DNA of 64,000 bases, taken from NCBI RefSeq assembly GCF_002111595.1, contig NZ_LUTN01000003.1, positions 62,001 through 126,000 of the forward strand, written 5' to 3'. Below, piece by piece: positions 59,555-64,000 of the stretch. A program made the position numbers and the translations under genes. Within the stretch, counting starts at the first letter, position 1; every line of letters begins with the position of its first letter. Below the pieces are notes generated by a model. That model was given only the letters and a program-made list of their open reading frames with translations, made no database searches and was not told the origin of the DNA. The DNA is from Lonsdalea britannica. Lineage in GTDB: Bacteria > Pseudomonadota > Gammaproteobacteria > Enterobacterales > Enterobacteriaceae.

Positions 59555-59631
59555 TGGTGGCTACGACGGGATTCGAACCTGTGACCCCAGCATTATGAGT
59601 GCTGTGCTCTAACCAGCTGAGCTACGTAGCT
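59555..59631 (-). tRNA. metU: tRNA-Met, elongator (anticodon CAT), odd first base
   Basis: Elongator tRNA-Met, with anticodon loop CTCATAA and the elongator body CTACGTAGCTCAGCTGG, CCA encoded. Its first base reads A (against C72), whereas the copy at 59985 has G1-C72. The likeliest cause is one C lost after AGC on the plus strand (59630-59631). Substrate of TmcA. Confidence 0.95.
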
Positions 59632-59676
59632 TGGTACTGCTATTTGCCAGAAGAAAGTTTCTACATGGCGAATGTT

Positions 59677-59750
59677 TGGCTGGGGTACCAGGATTCGAAC
59701 CTGGGATGCCGGAATCAGAATCCGGTGCCTTACCGCTTGGCGATACCCCA
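59677..59750 (-). tRNA. glnV: tRNA-Gln (anticodon CTG)
   Basis: Identical to the copy at 59475 in all arms; anticodon CTG; CCA encoded. Complete cloverleaf. Confidence 0.97.
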
Positions 59751-59786
59751 ACGGGTTGCACTTCTCACGAAGTGTCTCACTAAAAT

Positions 59787-59861
59787 TGGCTGGGGTACCA
59801 GGATTCGAACCTGGGAATGCTGGGATCAAAACCCAGTGCCTTACCGCTTGGCGATACCCCA
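59787..59861 (-). tRNA. glnU: tRNA-Gln (anticodon TTG)
   Basis: Anticodon arm CTGGG-TTTTGAT-CCCAG; the other arms match the CTG species except in the anticodon stem and the variable region. CCA encoded. E. coli has two tandem TTG copies here; only one is present. Confidence 0.97.
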
Positions 59862-59891
59862 ATAAAACTGTGCTTGGCCTTGAAGATTACA

Positions 59892-59976
59892 TGGTGCGGG
59901 AGGCGAGACTTGAACTCGCACACCTTGCGGCGCCAGAACCTAAATCTGGTGCGTCTACCAATTTCGCCACTCCCGC
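59892..59976 (-). tRNA. leuW: tRNA-Leu (anticodon TAG)
   Basis: Class II tRNA with a long variable arm (GCGCCGCAAGGTGT region) and anticodon loop in CAGATTTAGGTTCTG. Acceptor GCGGGAG/CTCCCGC, CCA encoded. Matches E. coli leuW. Confidence 0.97.
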
Positions 59977-59984
59977 AAAAAAGA

Positions 59985-60061
59985 TGGTGGCTACGACGGG
60001 AATCGAACCTGTGACCCCAGCATTATGAGTGCTGTGCTCTAACCAGCTGAGCTACGTAGCC
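59985..60061 (-). tRNA. metT: tRNA-Met, elongator (anticodon CAT)
   Basis: Intact acceptor stem GGCTACG/CGTAGCC. Differs from the copy at 59555 by one base in the T-loop (TTCGATT instead of TTCGAAT) as well as base 1. First gene of the tRNA operon, 32 nt or so downstream of the promoter start region. Confidence 0.97.
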
Positions 60062-60092
60062 ATCTTTTCCGCGTCACCTTCATCGGCGTTGC

Positions 60093-60128
60093 GGGGCGCA
60101 TTATGCGTAGTTGACTTTGAACCGTCAA
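60093..60128 (-). promoter_or_regulatory. Promoter of the metT-leuW-gln tRNA operon
   Basis: -35 TTGACG (60123-60128), 17-bp spacer, -10 CATAAT (60100-60105), then the GC-rich discriminator GCGCCCC. Such discriminators mark stable-RNA promoters repressed by ppGpp; that control is inferred. Confidence 0.88.
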
Positions 60129-60234
60129 CACATTTTTTCCCGAAAATGGCCTGTCGGCGGCCGTTTGTCTGGCTTATGAACAGTATGAACAGAAAAGCGT
60201 CAAAAGGCCGTTTTTTTTGCCATCATCGATAAGG

Positions 60235-60259
60235 AAAACGGGCCTCTGGAGGCCCGTTT
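60235..60259 (-). terminator. Terminator of asnB
   Basis: ACGGGCCT/AGGCCCGT stem with a short loop, followed on the minus strand by TTTTCC. It lies 26 bp after the asnB stop. Confidence 0.85.
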
Positions 60260-60284
60260 AGGGTGAGAACCGCGAAATCGACGG

Positions 60285-61946
60285 TTAGTACGCTGACTGG
60301 TGAACGCCTACGGCGCGCCCAGACGGATCGTCCATTTTCTTAAAGGATTCGTCCCATTCAATCGCTTTGGCGGAAGAGCAAGCGACAGACGGACCACCAG
60401 GAACACATTCGGCGGCGCTGGGAACCGGGAACAGCTCTTCAAAGATCTCGCGGTACAGATAGCCTTCTTTAGACGTCGGCGTGTTGTACGGGAAACGGAA
60501 GTGCGCGGTTTCCATCTGCTGGTCGGAAATTTGCTCCGCCGCGATCTCTTTCAGAGAATCAATCCAGCTGTAGCCGACCCCGTCGGAGAACTGCTCTTTC
60601 TGACGCCATGCCACGTCGTGCGGCAGGTAAGACTCGAAGCACTCACGCAAGATGTGTTTTTCCATTTTGCCGTTGCCGCACATCTTATCTTTCGGGTTAA
60701 CGCGCATCGCCACGTCGAGGAACGCCTTATCCAGGAAAGGAACGCGAGCCTCAACGCCCCATGCAGACATCGCTTTGTTCGCGCGGGCGCAGTCGTATTG
60801 ATGCAGCGCCAGCAGTTTACGCACGGTTTCTTCATGGAACTCTTTAGCGTTCGGCGCTTTATGGAAGTAAAGGTAGCCGCCAAAGACTTCGTCGGCGCCT
60901 TCGCCGGACAGCACCATTTTGATGCCCATCGCTTTAATTTTACGGGACATCAGATACATCGGCGTGGAAGCACGGATCGTCGTGACGTCGTAGGTTTCAA
61001 TGTGATAAATCACATCGCGGATAGCATCCAGACCTTCCTGCACCGTAAAGTTGATTTCGTGGTGCACGGTGCCCAGATGATCTGCCACCTGCTTAGCCGC
61101 TTTCAAATCAGGCGCGCCTTTCAGACCGACGGCGAAAGAGTGCAACTGCGGCCACCAGGCTTCGCTGCGCGCATCGTCTTCCACACGGCGAGCCGCATAT
61201 TTTTTGGTGATGGCGGAGATGATAGAAGAATCCAGCCCGCCGGACAGCAGCACGCCGTAAGGCACGTCGGACATCAGATGGCTCTTGACGGACTCTTCCA
61301 GCGCGTCGCGCAGCTGCTCTTTATCCGTGACGTTGTCTTTGACGTTTTCGTAGTCAAACCAGTCGCGACGGTAGTATTCGCGAATTTCCCCCTCCTGGCT
61401 CCACAGGTAGCTGCCCGCCGGGAATTCTTTAATCGTGCGGCATACCGGCACCAGCGATTTCATTTCGGACGCGACATAGAAGTTGCCGTGTTCGTCGTAA
61501 CCCATATACAGCGGAATAATGCCCAGATGGTCGCGACCAATCAGGTAGGCGTCTTTTTCGCTGTCGTACAGGGCGAAGGCGAACATGCCGTACAGCTCAT
61601 CAAGGAATTCCGGACCTTTTTCCTGATACAGGGCCAGAATGACTTCGCAGTCGGAACCCGTCTGGAATTCGTAACGGTCAGCGTACTTCTCACGCAGTTC
61701 CTGATGGTTGTAAATTTCGCCGTTGACGGCCAAAACGTGGGTGCGTGATTTGTTGTACAACGGCTGAGCGCCGGTGTTGACGTCGACGATAGAAAGACGC
61801 TCGTGAGCCAGAATCGCTTTATCGCTGGCATAGACGCCGGACCAATCCGGGCCGCGGTGGCGCATCAGGCGGGACAGCTCCAGCGCTTTTTTACGCAATT
61901 CAACCGGGTCGGTTTTCAGATCAAGCACACCAAAAATAGAACACAT
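60285..61946 (-). CDS. asnB: Asparagine synthetase B (glutamine-hydrolysing)
   Basis: 553 residues. N-terminal glutaminase with catalytic Cys at position 2 (MCSIFGVLD), glutamine-site RLSIVD and NGEIYNHQELR; C-terminal synthetase with PP-loop LLSGGLDSSII. ATG 61946 is required so that Cys becomes the N-terminal residue; GGAGC lies upstream. Makes Asn from Asp, ATP and Gln. No defects. Confidence 0.98.
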   Translation of the reverse strand: MCSIFGVLDLKTDPVELRKKALELSRLMRHRGPDWSGVYASDKAILAHERLSIVDVNTGAQPLYNKSRTHVLAVNGEIYNHQELREKYADRYEFQTGSDCEVILALYQEKGPEFLDELYGMFAFALYDSEKDAYLIGRDHLGIIPLYMGYDEHGNFYVASEMKSLVPVCRTIKEFPAGSYLWSQEGEIREYYRRDWFDYENVKDNVTDKEQLRDALEESVKSHLMSDVPYGVLLSGGLDSSIISAITKKYAARRVEDDARSEAWWPQLHSFAVGLKGAPDLKAAKQVADHLGTVHHEINFTVQEGLDAIRDVIYHIETYDVTTIRASTPMYLMSRKIKAMGIKMVLSGEGADEVFGGYLYFHKAPNAKEFHEETVRKLLALHQYDCARANKAMSAWGVEARVPFLDKAFLDVAMRVNPKDKMCGNGKMEKHILRECFESYLPHDVAWRQKEQFSDGVGYSWIDSLKEIAAEQISDQQMETAHFRFPYNTPTSKEGYLYREIFEELFPVPSAAECVPGGPSVACSSAKAIEWDESFKKMDDPSGRAVGVHQSAY

Positions 61947-62144
61947 AAGATGAAGCTCCTTGATTCGCCGATCTCGCGAGTGTTCGCGAGTCAAATAAAT
62001 GAGGTGTTGCCAGCAGTGGATGGAGCGATGTTGCTATGCCGAATGAACGCGCTGTGTGTACCGCTGCTGTTTCAGTAACGATGATTTAGCATCAAAATGG
62101 CACTTGAGTTCAATAACCTTTAATGAAAAAAGCATTATCGATGA

Positions 62145-62182
62145 GGAATGTTTAATATATCGCGCGAAATAATAAACATTCC
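62145..62182. promoter_or_regulatory. 38-bp near-perfect dyad between nagC and asnB
   Basis: Two 15-base arms (GGAATGTTTAATATA and AATAATAAACATTCC) around the palindromic core TCGCGCGA; only two arm pairs mismatch. The AT-rich arms and CG core resemble ROK-family (NagC/Mlc) operators, but it could equally be an RNA hairpin ending the nag transcript, as a T-rich stretch (GCTTTTTTC) lies beyond it on the minus strand. Found 199 bp upstream of asnB and 70 bp after nagC. The rest of the 306-bp gap (61947-62252) holds no supportable gene. Confidence 0.6.
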
Positions 62183-62252
62183 ATAAAATGACTTTGTGGG
62201 ACGCGCCTTTTTTTGGTGATTCCATAATTTGGTCTTATGGCCCCAGATGCCT

Positions 62253-63476
62253 TTACTCTTTTTCCAGCAGTCGGATCAGCAATGTACCGTTTAACATCGC
62301 CCGTTTGACCAGCGCGAAAGCGCCAATGGCGGATAGATGATGCAGTTCCGAAACCACGACAGGCAGATTGTTGCGAAAGTCCTTCAGCACCTGCGCATTA
62401 ATGCAGCGCTGGATGGCAGGCAGCAAGACTTTCGCCGCTTCGGTCACTTCTCCGGCGATCACTACCTGCTGCGGATTGAACAGGTTGACCGTCAGGGCGA
62501 TGGCTCTGCCCAGATACAACCCTGCATGTTCAATCACCTCATGCGCCAGCGCATCGCCACGATTGGCGGCCTGACAGATGGGCGTTATCTGGCTGGTTTC
62601 CACGGTCAGCTTACTGGGGTAACCCTGTTTTAACAGGTGGAGAACGCGCTGCTCAATGGCGGAATTGGATACCACGGTCTCCAGACAGCCGAAGTTGCCG
62701 CAGTGGCAGTGATCCCCCAGCGGATCGATCTGAATATGACCAATTTCGCCCACGTTGCCGTTGCTGCCGAGGAAAATGTGCCCATTGACGATAATTCCCG
62801 CGCCTGTGCCGCGATGAACGCGAATCAGAATTGAATCCTGACAATGGCGGCTTGCCCCGAAGTAATGCTCGGCCAGCGCCAGACTGCGAATATCGTGACC
62901 GATAAAGCAGTTGACCTCGAAGCGCTCTTGCAGATGTTGCACTAGCGGCCAGTTGTCGACGTTGATATGAGGCATGTAGCGGACCAGACCGGCGGTAGGG
63001 TCCACCAGTCCCGGCAAGACGACGGAAATAGCGATCAGCTCGCGAATGCGATTCTGATGTTGACTGGTAAAGTGGTCTATCGCTTTGAAAAGCGCCGTTT
63101 CTACCGTTTCCTGCGTCTTCTCCGGCAGCGTATAGTGCGTTTCCGCCAGCTGTCGCCCTTCCAGATTATAGAGCGCGATGGTGGCGTCATAGCGCCCTAG
63201 CCGAACGGCGATGGTATGGAAAGGACGGGGCTCCGACACAATGGAGATGGCCCGGCGGCCGCCGGTGGAGGCTTGCTGATCGACTTCTTTGATCAGCCCG
63301 CGCTCCAGCAGTTGGCGAGTGATTTTCGTGACGCTGGCAGGCGCGAGCTGGCTTTGTTCGGCGATTTGTATGCGGGATATCGGACCTTGCTGGTCGATAA
63401 GTCGGTATACCACCGCGCTGTTTAACTGCTTTACCAGATCGATATTACCTATCTTCGTTTGCTCGCCAGTGGTCAT
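62253..63476 (-). CDS. nagC: N-acetylglucosamine repressor NagC
   Basis: 407 residues of the ROK family. N-terminal winged helix (NSAVVYRLIDQQGPISRIQIAEQSQLAPASVTKITRQLLERGLI, about 19-62); sugar-binding domain with the zinc site GHIQIDPLGDHCHCGNFGCLET. Represses nag genes and responds to GlcNAc-6-phosphate. Starts 14 bp after the nagA stop. nagD, which follows nagC in E. coli, is absent. Confidence 0.97.
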   Translation of the reverse strand: MTTGEQTKIGNIDLVKQLNSAVVYRLIDQQGPISRIQIAEQSQLAPASVTKITRQLLERGLIKEVDQQASTGGRRAISIVSEPRPFHTIAVRLGRYDATIALYNLEGRQLAETHYTLPEKTQETVETALFKAIDHFTSQHQNRIRELIAISVVLPGLVDPTAGLVRYMPHINVDNWPLVQHLQERFEVNCFIGHDIRSLALAEHYFGASRHCQDSILIRVHRGTGAGIIVNGHIFLGSNGNVGEIGHIQIDPLGDHCHCGNFGCLETVVSNSAIEQRVLHLLKQGYPSKLTVETSQITPICQAANRGDALAHEVIEHAGLYLGRAIALTVNLFNPQQVVIAGEVTEAAKVLLPAIQRCINAQVLKDFRNNLPVVVSELHHLSAIGAFALVKRAMLNGTLLIRLLEKE

Positions 63477-63490
63477 GAACGTTGCTCGAC

Positions 63491-64000
63491 TTAGTTCAAT
63501 ACTTCCTCGCCGTTGACAAAAGTATTGATGACATGGAAATCGCGGGTGAACGCCGTCAGATTCGCGACTTTACCGCACTCGATACTGCCCAACCGGTGGT
63601 CGATGCCAATGGCGCGGGCAGGGTAGAGCGTGGCCATTCGGAGCGCTTCATCCAGGGCGATACCCGCCTGTTCTACGCAATTGCGTACCGCATCGATCAT
63701 GGTGAGCGCCGACCCGCTGAGAGTGCCGTTCTCATCCACGCAGATGCCGTCGCGGTAGTATATGGGTTTGCCGGCAAAAATGAACTGGTCAATTTCGGCA
63801 CCGGCAGGCGCCGTGGCGTCGGTCACCAATACCAGTCGGTCGCCCTTGATGCGTTTACTGTTGCGGATGTTGGCCCAGCTAACGTGGTGGCCGTCGGCGA
63901 TGATGCCGCTGTAGATTTCGGGCGCGTCGTAAATCGCCCCGACCAGCCCCGGCTCGCGTCCGGCAACGACCGGCATGGCGTTGAAAAGGTGCGTTGCGCT
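63491..64000 (-). CDS. nagA: N-acetylglucosamine-6-phosphate deacetylase (N-terminus outside window)
   Basis: The C-terminal 169 residues are visible. [18 protein letters not shown] at the window edge carries a metal/substrate His; [12 protein letters not shown] and [10 protein letters not shown] (catalytic Asp) follow; the C-terminus is [25 protein letters not shown]. Removes the acetyl group from GlcNAc-6-phosphate. Operon with nagC. Confidence 0.96.
   Translation of the reverse strand, partial: SATHLFNAMPVVAGREPGLVGAIYDAPEIYSGIIADGHHVSWANIRNSKRIKGDRLVLVTDATAPAGAEIDQFIFAGKPIYYRDGICVDENGTLSGSALTMIDAVRNCVEQAGIALDEALRMATLYPARAIGIDHRLGSIECGKVANLTAFTRDFHVINTFVNGEEVLN

Noticed and set aside
59475-60061. 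Regularly repeated 70-75-base units that look like a repeat array
   Set aside because: Each unit folds as a tRNA with CCA; not CRISPR or satellite repeats.
62034-62225. Short minus-strand frame between nagC and asnB as a nagD remnant
   Set aside because: Its sequence has no HAD-phosphatase motif and it spans the 38-bp dyad; likely chance.

Overview
The window is chromosomal DNA of an enterobacterium. Most genes match Escherichia coli genes in sequence and order. The GC-rich coding sequence, the cell-wall and purine loci and the accessory fimbrial and siderophore genes suggest the Pectobacteriaceae (Brenneria, Lonsdalea, Pectobacterium or Dickeya type). That family placement is an inference; membership of the Enterobacterales is secure. 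I see no insertion sequence, prophage, CRISPR array or toxin island.

Layout. (1) 1-14,000 is accessory: an EAL c-di-GMP phosphodiesterase beside a chaperone-usher fimbrial operon (pilin, chaperone, usher, two-domain adhesin), then speG, an orphan lipoprotein, a Fur-box-preceded TonB receptor with a siderophore-binding protein, and an amino-acid ABC permease with its binding protein but no ATPase. (2) 14,175-30,990 matches the E. coli purMN/upp/uraA/hda/bepA/bcp/gcvR/dapA/bamC/purC/tmcA/ypfH/dapE block. (3) 31,541-64,000 matches the cspE/crcB/tatE/lipA/lipB/dacA/rlpA/rodA/mrdA/nadD/holA/lptE/leuS/gltIJKL/lnt/ybeXYZ/miaB/ubiF/tRNA/asnB/nag block, which in E. coli lies elsewhere on the chromosome. 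The join is in the 550 bp between yffB and cspE.

How the genes work together. purM/purN (PurR box) and purC make purines. upp/uraA salvage uracil, with a UTP-sensing type promoter at upp. dapA, dapE, dacA, rlpA, rodA, mrdA and an M15 peptidase serve lysine/DAP and peptidoglycan metabolism. bamC, bepA, lptE and lnt build the outer membrane. lipB/lipA make lipoate. gltIJKL imports glutamate and aspartate, with a probable SroC sponge RNA between gltI and gltJ. The six-tRNA operon has a consensus promoter. crcB is preceded by a fluoride riboswitch that can be folded by eye, the clearest regulatory RNA here.

Sequence quality. Eleven protein genes, including the essential rodA and lnt, are broken by small indels, nearly all one-base losses in doublets or triplets, and a tRNA appears to have the same defect. 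Several lesions share the same short context. I read these as sequencing or assembly errors, and I annotate each gene across its break. I found no convincing wholly new system. The most unusual items are the EAL-fimbriae pairing, the 38-bp dyad between nagC and asnB, the dyad before lipA and the leader hairpin of the orphan lipoprotein.
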